This document shows positions 1-9,657 of a stretch of DNA of 64,000 nucleotides, piece by piece. The notes under the pieces are model-generated. The model searched no databases, was not told the DNA's origin, and was given only the letters and a program-made list of their open reading frames with translations. Both the position numbers and the translations under genes were made by a program. The DNA is from VXYL01 sp965200375 (lineage in GTDB: Bacteria > Pseudomonadota > Gammaproteobacteria > Pseudomonadales > Azotimanducaceae). Position 1 is the stretch's first letter, and every line of letters starts with the position of its first letter. The DNA is taken from assembly GCA_965200375.1 (NCBI GenBank), contig OZ241353.1, forward strand, positions 3,162,001 to 3,226,000. Direction: 5' to 3'.

Positions 1-2
1 TT

Positions 3-1280
3 GACCTGACGGACCTCACTGGGCTGTCTCTCCCGGTTGGAGTCTTCGACGGCCTCCCGCTGTGGCAGCTCAATATGAGCGGCCGCAAGGGCGAGTCTGT
101 ACGGCTAGGCAAGTTGGAACCGGGCGTCTTCGACGGGCTGCGCGGTTTGCGCTCTCTGTTCTTCAGCGATTTGGGCCTGGAACTGCGCCCCGGCACGTTC
201 CGAGGGCTCTCGGGCCTGTGGGAGCTGTACCTGAACAACGTCGGCCTGCGCGACCTGGCGCCGGGCGTATTCAACGGTCTGGACGGTCTGTACTCGCTCT
301 CCTTGAGCAATCAGCCAGGGGAGGACGGCGAGGCGCTGCCGCTTGCGAACGAACTGGCGAGCTTGCCTCCCGGGCTGTTCCGCGGCCTGCCTTTGGCGTC
401 GTTGCGTCTGGCGAACACCGGCTTGGGCGAACTCGATCTGTCTCTGCTCGCGGACCTCGCCACCCGCGATCCGCAGTTCTCCCTGCACCTCGATCTGTCC
501 GGCAACGGACTCGGCGCCTTGCCGCCGGAGTTGCTGCGCACGGTGCCGATCCACTGGCTGAACGTGGCGGACAACCGATTGGCGCAACTGCCCCCGGGGC
601 TGTTCGCAGGAACCCGCTTCCGTCATCCCATGATTCTGAATTTGGAGGGCAACCCGGGCTCGCCCTTCCTGCTGCGGGTCGAACCGGTGCGAACGGGCCG
701 GCGCACCGTCGCCCTAGTGCTTCCCCAGGGAGCGCCCCAGTCGTGGGACTTGGAACTGTCGGCCTCGGGAGGCGGCCTGCTCCACCGTTCAGGTTACGCG
801 GTGGACAGCGTGCGCCGGCGGATCGCCGTCGGCGAGACCCGCAGCGGAGACGCCGAGTTCCTGGCCAGCGGCGACGCGCCGGTGGTCGTGAGCGCCAGGC
901 TGCTTGCCGGGCCCGGCAGCTACATGACGGGCGTGCGGGTCGAGATCGGGGGGCCGATGCTGCTCTACGAGGGACCCGATCGGCGGCTTGATCGGGACGA
1001 CCCCTGGCGCTTGGCGCTCGATGATCTCTTTCCGGACGTCGACGTCGCCGGGACCCGCTATGTGGCGCAGTCAAGCGGGCCGGCGGTCGCCGCCGTGACG
1101 GTGGCGGGCGGCATGCTCGTCGTGGCGCCAGGCGCTGCCGGCGAAGCGACCATCACCGTCACCGCCACGATCCCCGATGGCCGCACGGCATCCCGAACGT
1201 TCACGGTTCAGGTGCCGACGGACGCCCGCCCGTTCCTGCGCGGCTGGCGGTGGTCGCTGGCGGGGGAGGACGCGGCGTGA
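3..1280 (+). CDS. Leucine-rich-repeat protein, 5' end outside the window
   Basis: The reading frame is open from the first bases of the window, and the codons before the first internal ATG at 75 already encode repeat sequence (VGVFDGLPLWQLNMS), so the true start lies upstream and only the C-terminal 425 residues are seen. Several bacterial-type leucine-rich repeats of about 24 residues follow the pattern LPPGLF-x-GL-x2-L-x2-L-x-L (for example LASLPPGLFRGLPLASLRLA). After the repeats comes a beta-rich tail with an Ig/cadherin-like stretch rich in Val, Ala, Thr and Gly, ending in TFTVQV near the C terminus. This architecture is typical of exported or surface proteins that bind protein ligands. 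The signal peptide, if any, is off the window and no catalytic motif is visible. Confidence 0.85.
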   Translation, partial: DLTDLTGLSLPVGVFDGLPLWQLNMSGRKGESVRLGKLEPGVFDGLRGLRSLFFSDLGLELRPGTFRGLSGLWELYLNNVGLRDLAPGVFNGLDGLYSLSLSNQPGEDGEALPLANELASLPPGLFRGLPLASLRLANTGLGELDLSLLADLATRDPQFSLHLDLSGNGLGALPPELLRTVPIHWLNVADNRLAQLPPGLFAGTRFRHPMILNLEGNPGSPFLLRVEPVRTGRRTVALVLPQGAPQSWDLELSASGGGLLHRSGYAVDSVRRRIAVGETRSGDAEFLASGDAPVVVSARLLAGPGSYMTGVRVEIGGPMLLYEGPDRRLDRDDPWRLALDDLFPDVDVAGTRYVAQSSGPAVAAVTVAGGMLVVAPGAAGEATITVTATIPDGRTASRTFTVQVPTDARPFLRGWRWSLAGEDAA

Positions 1281-1345
1281 GGCGGCGCTTGGCGCGGCGG
1301 ACGCCGAATGGCTGGCCGACAGCTTGCGCGGCTGGCAGCCGCGAG

Positions 1346-1867
1346 CTACTCCGTCTGCCAAGCGGACAGCTTGGGGCGCGGCTTGCCCGCCAGTTCCGTC
1401 TCCAGCTGGTCCAGCGAGAGATTGCGCTGGGCGAGCATCTCCTCCAGCACCAGGGCACGGCGCACGTAGCCCCGGTGGCGGGCGCATGCGCCCGTGGTGA
1501 AGGCGTACTGCGCGCACGTCTGCCGCACCACGCGCGGGAACTCCTGTGCCAGCGGCGAACGCGACAGCCGTTCGACGTAGCGTCGCGTGCGCTGTGGCGA
1601 GGACGAAGGCGCCCGGTCGATCAGCCGGCGCTGATAGCGAACCGTGACCGCGTCCAGCAGCTCCTGCCGGTCCCGGGCGGACCACTCGGCAAGATCCGGG
1701 ATCGCCAGCGCCGAATAGAAAAGGGCCGCCAGTTCGTCCGGCGAGCCGCCGGGCAGTTCGTCGAACCCGCCTGGGTTCTTCGTCTGCGACGTCGCGGCGA
1801 GGGCGAACGCCGGGGCGAAGACGAGCGCCACGGCGAAGACGGAGGCAGTCCTGCGAACAGGCTTCAT
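1346..1867 (-). CDS. Small secreted protein of unknown function
   Basis: This is a 173-residue protein with a clear Sec signal peptide: a basic start (MKPVRR), a hydrophobic core (ASVFAVALVFAPAFA) and a likely cut after ALA. The ATG at 1867 is preferred over an upstream one at 1888 because it sits directly before the signal peptide and has AAGGGG a few bases upstream. The mature part is charged and mostly helical, with two cysteines close together (QTCAQYAFTTGAC) that could form a disulfide in the periplasm. I recognise no family. It is divergent from purM and convergent with the LRR gene, so it is probably transcribed alone. Confidence 0.6.
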   Translation of the reverse strand: MKPVRRTASVFAVALVFAPAFALAATSQTKNPGGFDELPGGSPDELAALFYSALAIPDLAEWSARDRQELLDAVTVRYQRRLIDRAPSSSPQRTRRYVERLSRSPLAQEFPRVVRQTCAQYAFTTGACARHRGYVRRALVLEEMLAQRNLSLDQLETELAGKPRPKLSAWQTE

Positions 1868-2058
1868 CGGCGGCCCCTTGCGAATCACTGCCCGCCACCC
1901 TACGGCGAGGCCCGATCCGCGTCAACAGGCCGCGAAGGCCGCGAAGCGCAAGACGACATTCCCGATGCGGCTTAGACTTGAGAGCGCCGTGCCGCCGCGC
2001 GGCGGCTTGGTCCAGCGCGGCCTGCGGCTGCGTGGCCCGCGAACTGAAGGAGGCCGTC

Positions 2059-3108
<1,050 letters not shown>

Positions 3109-3181
3109 CGGCGGGCGGCATCGCCACATGGTGCGGCGGGCCTTGGAATTCGCAAGTAGACGACGAAAGAAAGGGTGCGGA

Positions 3182-3394
3182 TCATAGGTCTTTGGGTGTG
3201 AGGCCGGTCTGCTTGCCGATCCGGGCGAGCATGCGTGGGCCAATCTCGTCGCCATCGTGAAACGAGAATACGAAGTCGGCGTAGCCTGTGCGGGCCAGCG
3301 TTCGGTGGGACCCTGATGTTCGTTTGATCCGCCAGCCGATGCGTTGAAGTGCTGCCAACACGCGCCCGGCTCGCGTGGCCGGCCAAGCCTTCAC
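3182..3394 (-). CDS. hicA: HicA-like mRNA interferase toxin
   Basis: This 70-residue protein has the HicA double-stranded-RNA-binding-like fold signature: an N-terminal helix (RVLAALQRIGWRIKR) followed by TSGSHRTL, whose His is the family's catalytic residue, and a C-terminal ARIGKQTGLT helix. HicA toxins cut mRNA and tmRNA in the cytoplasm. Its ATG at 3394 overlaps the stop of the upstream hicB by four bases (ATGA), so the two are translationally coupled. The order antitoxin-then-toxin is the reverse of the textbook hicAB order but is common in hicBA loci. Confidence 0.85.
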   Translation of the reverse strand: MKAWPATRAGRVLAALQRIGWRIKRTSGSHRTLARTGYADFVFSFHDGDEIGPRMLARIGKQTGLTPKDL

Positions 3395-3600
3395 CCGGCC
3401 GCCAGCCGGATTTCGATGGCCTCCGCAGGTCTTCCGTCTTCTTCGATGTTCTCTGCCAGTACGCGCAAGGCCAGCGCCTCGACCTGCGCGATGGCCTTGT
3501 CGCGTGTGCTGCCGTAAGCCATCACGCCAGGCAGCTCCGGTACGTCCGCTATCCAGCGGCCATCCACCTCGCGCTCCGTCTCTATCGTAAGCTGCCTCAC
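3391..3600 (-). CDS. hicB: HicB-like antitoxin
   Basis: This 69-residue protein matches the HicB partial RNase-H-like fold: a beta hairpin leading to GRWIADVPELPGVMAYG and then a helix (STRDKAIAQVEALALRVLAE). It neutralises HicA by direct binding. The GTG at 3600 is chosen because upstream in-frame sequence is low-complexity and unlike HicB, and an AAGAGG lies a few bases before it. No C-terminal HTH or ribbon-helix-helix DNA-binding domain follows, so autoregulation would need the complex or another factor. The 195 bases between this start and the formyltransferase stop contain no other gene that I can see. Confidence 0.8.
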   Translation of the reverse strand: MRQLTIETEREVDGRWIADVPELPGVMAYGSTRDKAIAQVEALALRVLAENIEEDGRPAEAIEIRLAAG

Positions 3601-3795
3601 TGCATTGCCTCTTGGTGACCCGGAAGGCTGGATTCGGCAGTCCGAATTCCAGAACTCGACAGTAGCACGACAGTGCCGAGACCGTATGGCGCTACGGCGG
3701 CAGTCACGCGACACTCGCTTCCGAACCCGTAAGCGCGGGCATGGGGCGGACCTATCGCGTACCCAGTGGGCCCAATCGCAGGGCCCCGGAGACGC

Positions 3796-4791
3796 CTAGC
3801 CGAACCGCTCTCCCACCGCCACCCCGGCGGCGGCCGCGTACTCCGCCGCCGGCACCTTGCCGCCGCCGCTCGGGCGTACTCGCTGCACGAGGATGTGGCG
3901 GCCGTCGCCGGCGCGGACGGCGAGGCCGGCGTCGCTCCGATCTGCCACCACGCCGGCGGGGCCCGCGCTTCCGGTCCCTTCCTGCAAGCGGCTGTCGAAC
4001 AGCTGCAGGCGCTCGCCCTGGCGCACGGTCCAGGCGCCGGGCTGCGGGTTGCAGCCGCGAATCAGGTCGTACACGCGCTGGCCCGGATGGGACCAGTCCA
4101 CTTCGGCGTGTTCCGCGCGGCACCAGCTCTCGTAGGTGCCAAGCGCTTCGGTGGCGGCGCCCGTCGGCTTGCGGGCCTGGATGCGGCGCATGGCGGCCCG
4201 GGTCTCGGCGTCCAGCAGATCGGTCTGCGCGGTTCTGGGGGCCTTGCCGGCCCGCACGAGGTCCACGGCTTCCAGCATCGCTTCGACCCCCAGCGGGAAC
4301 AGCTTGTCGAAGTACAGGCTGCCGAGGGTGTCGTCCGGGGCGATGTCCACCGCCTTGCGGAGCAGCACGTCGCCGGTGTCCAGCCCTTCGTCCGGCCAGA
4401 AGATGGTGAGGCCGGTGCGCTTCTCGCCGTAGATGATCGGCCAGTTCATGGCGCTCGGTCCCTTGTGCATGGGCAGCAGCGACGGGTGGTACTGGATGGT
4501 GCCGTGGGCGGGAACGGCGAGGGCTGCGGCGGGCACGAACAACGTGACGTAGGCCATCACGCCGAGGTCCGGGCGCAGCTCGCGCATCTGCGTCCACACG
4601 GCCTCTCGGCGGAAGGACTTCGGCTGGAACACGGGAATTCCCCGCTTCGCGGCTGTGGCCTTGAGCGGATCCGGCCGGCCGCCAGCTGGGTCCGGCGCGG
4701 TGTAGACGCCGACGACGTTCTCGCCCCGGTCCAGCAGGGCCTCGAGCACGGCCTGGCCGAACGCCTGCTGGCCGTTGACGATGATGCGCAT
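3796..4791 (-). CDS. Formyltransferase of the Fmt / 10-formyl-THF hydrolase family
   Basis: This 331-residue protein has the two-domain layout of Fmt-like enzymes: an N-terminal formyltransferase fold and a C-terminal Fmt_C-like domain. The core motif HPSLLPMHKGPSAMNWPI and FWPDEGLDTGDVLL are nearly identical to the hydrolase domain of 10-formyltetrahydrofolate dehydrogenase. His102 and Asp138 have the same 36-residue spacing as the catalytic His106/Asp142 of the rat enzyme. It therefore probably takes a formyl group from 10-formyl-THF, either to water or to an acceptor. It is not the housekeeping fmt by context (no def or rsmB nearby). It lies 74 bases downstream of a PhyH dioxygenase on the same strand, suggesting a shared pathway. 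ATG at 4791 is the first convincing start. Confidence 0.8.
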   Translation of the reverse strand: MRIIVNGQQAFGQAVLEALLDRGENVVGVYTAPDPAGGRPDPLKATAAKRGIPVFQPKSFRREAVWTQMRELRPDLGVMAYVTLFVPAAALAVPAHGTIQYHPSLLPMHKGPSAMNWPIIYGEKRTGLTIFWPDEGLDTGDVLLRKAVDIAPDDTLGSLYFDKLFPLGVEAMLEAVDLVRAGKAPRTAQTDLLDAETRAAMRRIQARKPTGAATEALGTYESWCRAEHAEVDWSHPGQRVYDLIRGCNPQPGAWTVRQGERLQLFDSRLQEGTGSAGPAGVVADRSDAGLAVRAGDGRHILVQRVRPSGGGKVPAAEYAAAAGVAVGERFG

Positions 4792-4865
4792 GGTTGCCTC
4801 CGGAACTTGATCTGCTGTGGCTCTGCGGCGTCTCGCGGCCTCGGCGGCAGGGGCGCGGTGCGGCC

Positions 4866-6089
4866 TTAGTAGACGGAAGCGGGCTGGGCCGCGTTCCGGC
4901 GCGCCCGCTGCGTGAGTTCGTCGTCCACCGTGATGGCGAACATGCCGGCTGGGCCCATGATCTTGTGTACCATCAGCTTGTCCACCTCCTTGCGCTCGCG
5001 CTCCGTCACTTCGGCGTATGCGGCGCTGCCGAGGAACGCCTTGAAGGTGGCGCTGGTATCCATGAAGGGGATGATGAAGCTCGGCACGATGGCCTGGATC
5101 ATCGCCCCGCGCTTGCGATCCGTCTGGTTGATGCCGGCCCGATGCCAGGTGCGCGCGTCGTAGAGGATGATGGTGCCCGCCGGTGCCTCGACCACGTCCG
5201 CCTCCGGTCCGCCGTAGGGTAGGCCGTGCTTGGCGCGATGCCCTTTGCGGTAGGTGCTCGTGGAGCGGCCCCAGGCCTGGGGCGGCGGCGCGTTGGAACG
5301 GTGGCTGCCGAGCTTGAACAGCGTGGCGCCGTTGTCCTTGCGGAAATCCGAGACGCAGACGTTGCGCTGCATCCCCAGCACGAGGTCCCCGGACGGCAGC
5401 GGGATGCGATCCCCCGTGCCCCAGAGGTAGGGAAAGTCCGTATGCCAGCCCTGCACCTCCCGCTGCCCGTCGTCCCGCCCCAGGGCGGAGATGCCCGGCG
5501 AGTGGCCGAGGCGGATGTCCCGCGTGCGCATGTACTCCCGGGTCAGCCACAGCGACACCGGCTCCGCGGTGACCTTCGCCACCGCCGGATGCTGCGCCAG
5601 CGGCGGCGCCTTCACCGGCGCGCGGTTCTCGTAGCCGTCCACGCAGCCCACCTGCTGCAAGCCATCCACCACTGCCGGCGGCAGTACGCAGGTGAGCGAC
5701 ACCCAGCCGTTCTCCCGCAGCTCCCGCAGCGACTCGCTCGGCAGCTTCTCCGGCCCGTGCCCAACCGTGAACTCCGCCGCTTCGCCTGGCAGCCCGTCGG
5801 CGCCGAGAGCGCTGCCGCCCTGGCGCAGCGTGGTGGCGGCGTCGACCTCGGTGGCGTCCGCCGCCAGCCGCAAGCCGGTAGCCGCGTGGCGGAAGCCGCT
5901 GCCCTCCGCAGCCCAGACCGCCGCATCGTCTACATGGCCCTGAACCGCGAGCGCGCCGCCATCGGCCGCCGCCAGCCAGTCGCCGTTCGGAGCTTGGAGA
6001 TAGCGGTAGTGGCGGCTCGGCTTCGGGACGACGACCACTCGCGGGGCGTAGTCCGCCATCGTCCAGTGCTGGGCGTGGGGCGTCGGCAT
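4866..6089 (-). CDS. Phytanoyl-CoA dioxygenase family protein with an extra N-terminal beta domain
   Basis: The protein has 407 residues. The C-terminal two thirds are a non-haem Fe(II)/2-oxoglutarate dioxygenase of the PhyH family: GWHTDFPYLWG supplies the HxD iron ligands and RTWHRAG the distal His, followed by a C-terminal Arg-containing strand for 2-oxoglutarate. The first ~120 residues are not PhyH. They contain turns such as YLQAPNGDWLAAADGG and AATGLRLAADA that look like a beta-trefoil or fascin-like fold; this is my inference from pattern only. The ATG at 6089 is preceded by GGAG, whereas the longer frame to 6203 adds low-complexity sequence. The substrate is unknown; the neighbouring formyltransferase is the only clue. 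Confidence 0.85.
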   Translation of the reverse strand: MPTPHAQHWTMADYAPRVVVVPKPSRHYRYLQAPNGDWLAAADGGALAVQGHVDDAAVWAAEGSGFRHAATGLRLAADATEVDAATTLRQGGSALGADGLPGEAAEFTVGHGPEKLPSESLRELRENGWVSLTCVLPPAVVDGLQQVGCVDGYENRAPVKAPPLAQHPAVAKVTAEPVSLWLTREYMRTRDIRLGHSPGISALGRDDGQREVQGWHTDFPYLWGTGDRIPLPSGDLVLGMQRNVCVSDFRKDNGATLFKLGSHRSNAPPPQAWGRSTSTYRKGHRAKHGLPYGGPEADVVEAPAGTIILYDARTWHRAGINQTDRKRGAMIQAIVPSFIIPFMDTSATFKAFLGSAAYAEVTERERKEVDKLMVHKIMGPAGMFAITVDDELTQRARRNAAQPASVY

Positions 6090-6379
6090 GTTGGGGCTCC
6101 GGCATGCTGGCGGCGGTTGCGAGATTCTACTGCGGGCGGCGGCGTCGACCCCATGCAGGCGTTGCGCCTTGGCAGAGGTCTGCGGCACTGGGTGCGGCCG
6201 CACTGGCCGTAGCTTAGACCAGCCCCCATCTTCCGTGCGAGCGTCCGCACGGCTTCCGCGGGCAGGTCTTGCCGGTTGGGATGGCGGCGCCTGCGGGATC
6301 TCCGCGGCGCCCGTAGGAATTCCCGGCGGCGGCGAGTTGGCTATGCTATGCGGCCTCCCGACAAGCCAAGAGGAACCCG

Positions 6380-6808
6380 ATGGCCGATTCCGCTCGGCGG
6401 CCGAGGCCGCAGCCGACGCCGGAGACGCAGCACTTCTGGGACGGCACCAAGGCCGGCGAGCTGCGCCTGCAACGCTGCACGGCGTGCGGGCATGTGTACT
6501 TCCCGCCGCGCCCGCTGTGCCCGGCGTGCAGTTCCCGCGCCGTGGAAGCGTTCGCCGCGAGCGGCAAGGGCACGCTCTTGAGCTACGTCATCAACCACCG
6601 GGCGCATCCGTCCTTCGACGGCCCCTACGCCATCGCCCTGGTGGCCCTCGACGAAGGGCCCACGATGATGAGCAACATCGTCGACTGCGAGCAGACGCCG
6701 GAGGCGCTGGTGCTGGACATGCCGCTTGCGGTGACCTTCGAGGACAACGGCGACATCGCCATACCGCTGTTCCGGCCGGCCGCCGAGGCGGCGAGGAGCC
6801 GCGCATGA
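6380..6808 (+). CDS. DUF35 OB-fold/zinc-ribbon acyl-CoA-associated protein
   Basis: This 142-residue protein has a rubredoxin-like zinc ribbon (CTACGHVYFPPRPLCPAC, two CxxC pairs) followed by an OB-fold beta barrel (GTLLSYVINHR, YAIALVALDEG). It is the standard small partner of thiolases and of MaoC-type or ChsH-type hydratases in acyl-CoA degradation, where it helps to bind CoA. Its stop overlaps the start of the thiolase gene by four bases, so the two are translationally coupled and probably form a complex. The 290 bases upstream, divergent from the PhyH gene, must hold the promoters of both; I see no convincing sigma70 pair there. Confidence 0.9.
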   Translation: MADSARRPRPQPTPETQHFWDGTKAGELRLQRCTACGHVYFPPRPLCPACSSRAVEAFAASGKGTLLSYVINHRAHPSFDGPYAIALVALDEGPTMMSNIVDCEQTPEALVLDMPLAVTFEDNGDIAIPLFRPAAEAARSRA

Positions 6809-7938
6809 CCGTCGCCATCGTCGGTGCCGCCGAGACCACCAGGCTCGGCAAGATCCCCGAGCTCAGCCAGATCCAGCTCCATGCGGACGCCGCCCTCAAC
6901 ACCTTGGCGGACGCCGGGCTGGCCGCCAGGGACATCGACGGCGTGGCCACCGCCGGGGAGTCGCCGGTGGCCGTCGCCCACTACCTCGGCATCGCGCCGC
7001 GCTGGGTGGACGGCAGTTCCGTGGGCGGTTGCTCCTTCATGCTCCACGTGCGCCATGCGGCGGCGGCGATCGAGGCCGGCTACGCGGACACCGTGCTGGT
7101 GACCCACGGCGAGAGCGGCCGTTCCGGCGTCGGCCGGGGCGGCGGCGGAGGCAGCCGCGCCTCGCTGCCGGCCCAGTTCGAGATGCCCTACGGCGCGATG
7201 GGTCCCACCACCATGTTCACCATCGGCGTGCTGCGCTACATGAAACGCTACGGCATGACCCACGAGCAGCTGGCGATGGTGGCCGTGGCGCAGCGGGAGT
7301 GGGCTGGCCGCAACCCCCGCGCCTCGTTCCGGGATCCGATCACCGTGGCCGACGTGCTGGCCTCGCGTCTCATCGCCTATCCGTTCCACCTGCTCGAGTG
7401 CTGCCTCGTCACCGACGGCGGCGGCGCGTTGATCCTCGTCTCCGCGGAGCGCGCCAAGGACTTCCCCCACAAGCCGGTGTACGTCCTCGGCAGCGGCGAA
7501 AGCGTGGAGACGCCGATGGTGAGCCAGATGAAGGACCTCACCAGCTCCCAGGCGTTCCGCATCGCCGGCGGCGAGGCGTTCAAGTCCGCGCGGATAAGCC
7601 ATGCGGACGTGGACCACCTGATGGTGTACGACGCCTTCGCCCACCTGCCCATCTGGGGCCTCGAGGACCTGGGGTTCTGCAAGCGCGGCGAGGCCCCGGG
7701 CTTCATCGCGGACGGCAACACCCGCCCGGGCGGCCCGCTGCCGCTCAACACCAACGGCGGCGGCCTCTCCTACATGCACTCCGGCATGTACGGCATGTAC
7801 GCCCTGCAGGAGAGTGTGCGGCAGATGCGCGGCACGGCGCCGGCGCAGGTGCCGGGGGCGGAGATCTCCGTGTGCCTGGGCGTCGGCGGGATGTTCGCCG
7901 CGAGCGGCTGCATCGTGATGGGGAACGCGGCGCCTTAG
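6805..7938 (+). CDS. Thiolase family protein (SCP-x / lipid-transfer type)
   Basis: The 377-residue protein begins MTVAIVGAAETTRLGK, typical of SCP-x-like thiolases paired with DUF35 proteins. The nucleophile loop is GSSVGGCSFMLHVRHAA with the cysteine at about residue 75. Later landmarks are HADVDHLMVYDAF, LPLNTNGGGLSYMHSG and ISVCLGVGGMFAASG near the C terminus. Enzymes of this branch act on branched or sterol-type acyl-CoAs in a retro-Claisen or aldol manner, and some lack full thiolase activity. The start overlaps the DUF35 stop (ATGA). The window also contains a P450 at 57-58 kb, but no complete sterol pathway, so the substrate stays open. Confidence 0.88.
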   Translation: MTVAIVGAAETTRLGKIPELSQIQLHADAALNTLADAGLAARDIDGVATAGESPVAVAHYLGIAPRWVDGSSVGGCSFMLHVRHAAAAIEAGYADTVLVTHGESGRSGVGRGGGGGSRASLPAQFEMPYGAMGPTTMFTIGVLRYMKRYGMTHEQLAMVAVAQREWAGRNPRASFRDPITVADVLASRLIAYPFHLLECCLVTDGGGALILVSAERAKDFPHKPVYVLGSGESVETPMVSQMKDLTSSQAFRIAGGEAFKSARISHADVDHLMVYDAFAHLPIWGLEDLGFCKRGEAPGFIADGNTRPGGPLPLNTNGGGLSYMHSGMYGMYALQESVRQMRGTAPAQVPGAEISVCLGVGGMFAASGCIVMGNAAP

Positions 7939-7968
7939 CGGGATGCGTCCGGCGGCGCTTCGAGGCGC

Positions 7969-8889
7969 CTAGCGGCCGTCCAGCCCTTCGACATGCGCTG
8001 CCGCGCTGCTGGCGAGGGCGTCGAGGCTGTAGCCGCCTTCGAGCACCGACACCACCCGGCCGCCGGCCCACTGATCCGCTGCGGCCACGATCAGCGCCGT
8101 CGTCCATGCGAAGTCGGCTTCCGTGAGCAGCAAGTCGCCGAGCGGGTCGTCCCGATGGGCGTCGAAGCCGGCGGAAACCAGCACCAGGTTCGGCCGGTGG
8201 GCCTCCAGCGCCGGCAGCCAGTCCCGCTCCAGGGCCGCGCGGAAGGCGGCGCCGGCGGTGCCCGCCGGCAGCGGCGTGTTGACGATGTTCGGGCGATCCA
8301 CCGCCTGCAGCCGGTAGGGATAGTGCGGAAACTGGAAGCTCGAACATACCAGCACGCGGGGATCGTCCATGAACGCCGCCACCGTGCCGTTGCCGTGGTG
8401 GACGTCGAAGTCCAGGATGGCCAGCTGTTCGACGGCGTCGCTGGCGAGGGCGTGGGCCGCGGCCACGGCGACGCCGTTCAGCAGGCAGAAGCCCATCGCC
8501 GCGCCTTCCTCGGCGTGGTGGCCGGGGGGCCGCACGGCGCAGAAGGCGCGTCGGTCCGGGCCGTCGAGCACCGCGTCCACGGCGGCCGTCGCCGCGCCGG
8601 CAGCCAGCTGCGCCGCCCGCAGGGAGCCGGGGCCCATCGCCGTGTCCGCGTCGAGCGCCACCAGGCCAGCCGCTGGCGAGAGCCGCTGCAAGTCGTCCAG
8701 GTAGGCGCTCTTGTGGATGCGGGCCAAGTCGGCGCGGTCCGCCGGGAGCACGGGGCGGACGTCCAGGTCGGCGGCGAGACCGGTTGCTTCGAAGTGGTCC
8801 AGCACCGCGGCGAGCCGCGCCGGCGACTCGGGATGGCGCGGCGACATCCTGTGATCGAGGCAGCCCCGGGGCGCGAACAGCAGCGTCAT
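7969..8889 (-). CDS. Histone-deacetylase-family zinc amidohydrolase
   Basis: The 306-residue protein carries the class II HDAC/acetylpolyamine amidohydrolase signatures in order: CLDHRMSPRHPESPARL at the N terminus, VRPPGHHAEEGAAMGFC (catalytic His pair, about residue 120), LAILDFDVHHGNGT (zinc ligands Asp and His, about 165) and VLVSAGFDAHRDDPLG (zinc ligand Asp). Bacterial members deacetylate polyamines, acetoin-metabolism enzymes or other small acetyl-amides. The ATG at 8889 overlaps the ankyrin gene stop by four bases, so it is the second gene of a two-gene operon. The much longer open frame upstream of 8889 is antisense to other genes and was ignored. Confidence 0.9.
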   Translation of the reverse strand: MTLLFAPRGCLDHRMSPRHPESPARLAAVLDHFEATGLAADLDVRPVLPADRADLARIHKSAYLDDLQRLSPAAGLVALDADTAMGPGSLRAAQLAAGAATAAVDAVLDGPDRRAFCAVRPPGHHAEEGAAMGFCLLNGVAVAAAHALASDAVEQLAILDFDVHHGNGTVAAFMDDPRVLVCSSFQFPHYPYRLQAVDRPNIVNTPLPAGTAGAAFRAALERDWLPALEAHRPNLVLVSAGFDAHRDDPLGDLLLTEADFAWTTALIVAAADQWAGGRVVSVLEGGYSLDALASSAAAHVEGLDGR

Positions 8890-9539
8890 CGCGCACCTCC
8901 GGCAGCCTGAAGCGCCGCTCGGATGTGCTTGTTGCGGGCATGGTCCAGGGGCTTCTTGCCAGCGCGGTCCACGGCGGTCGGGTTGGCGCCGGCAGCCAGC
9001 AGCAGCGGCACGAGGTGGCGCTTGCCGCGCTGCGCCGCTCGATGCAGGGGCGTCTCGCCGCGCCGGTTGGCGAAGTCGGCGTCCGCCCCGGCGGCCAGCA
9101 GCACCTCCGCGCAGGCCGGATAGCCGAGATTCACGGCCCGGAACAGCGGCGTCTCCCGCGCCTCGTCGTAGGCGTTGGCCTCGGCGCCGAGCGCCAGCAG
9201 CCGCTCCGCCACCAGCGGCAGATCGAAGCGGCAGGCCATGTGCAGCGGCGTCACCTTGCGGTTGTTGCGCAGCGTGGGCGAAGCGCCGGCCTCGACGAAC
9301 AAGGCGACGACGTCCGCCCGTGCGGCCTCGCGCTTGTCCGCCGGCGCGATCTGGCCGCCGTGCCCTTCGTAGCCCGGAACGCGGCAGGCGAGCAGCAGCA
9401 GATGGTCCGCCCGGGCCCACCGGGCGTTTTCGCGCAGGCAGCGAGCGACCGCTTCCGGGTTCGCCTCGCGCACGGCGTCGACGAGCGCGTCCGGAGGATG
9501 CAGGCATCGCAAGCCGTAGACCAGCTTCTGTCTCGGCAT
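8886..9539 (-). CDS. Ankyrin-repeat protein
   Basis: The protein has 217 residues from the ATG at 9539, which follows a purine-rich stretch; an upstream start at 9611 would add 24 residues. At least four ankyrin repeats are visible with the TPLHxA consensus: NNRKVTPLHMACRFDLPLV, ARETPLFRAVNLGYPACAEV, RRGETPLHRAAQRGKRHLVP and DRAGKKPLDHARNKHIRAAL. There is no signal peptide or membrane segment, so it is probably cytoplasmic and binds protein partners. It overlaps the HDAC-family gene by four bases, which makes that enzyme its most likely partner. Confidence 0.85.
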   Translation of the reverse strand: MPRQKLVYGLRCLHPPDALVDAVREANPEAVARCLRENARWARADHLLLLACRVPGYEGHGGQIAPADKREAARADVVALFVEAGASPTLRNNRKVTPLHMACRFDLPLVAERLLALGAEANAYDEARETPLFRAVNLGYPACAEVLLAAGADADFANRRGETPLHRAAQRGKRHLVPLLLAAGANPTAVDRAGKKPLDHARNKHIRAALQAAGGAR

Positions 9540-9657
9540 CGCTCTCTCGGCCCCGCCCTCGTTTGCCCTTGCAATCCCTCTGATGCGGCCCCTTTGCGAG
9601 CCCGCGACCACGCCCCATAATGCGCGGCTGCGCTTGAGCGCCGGCAGCGAGGCGGCG

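Noticed and set aside
3796..6105. 769-codon single frame covering formyltransferase and PhyH
   Set aside because: Only the 3' part is the formyltransferase; the upstream part is out of frame with the PhyH gene, so it is not a fusion.
6090..6379. TATGCT near 6342 as a promoter for the DUF35/thiolase pair
   Set aside because: The expected -35 position reads ATTCCC, a poor match.
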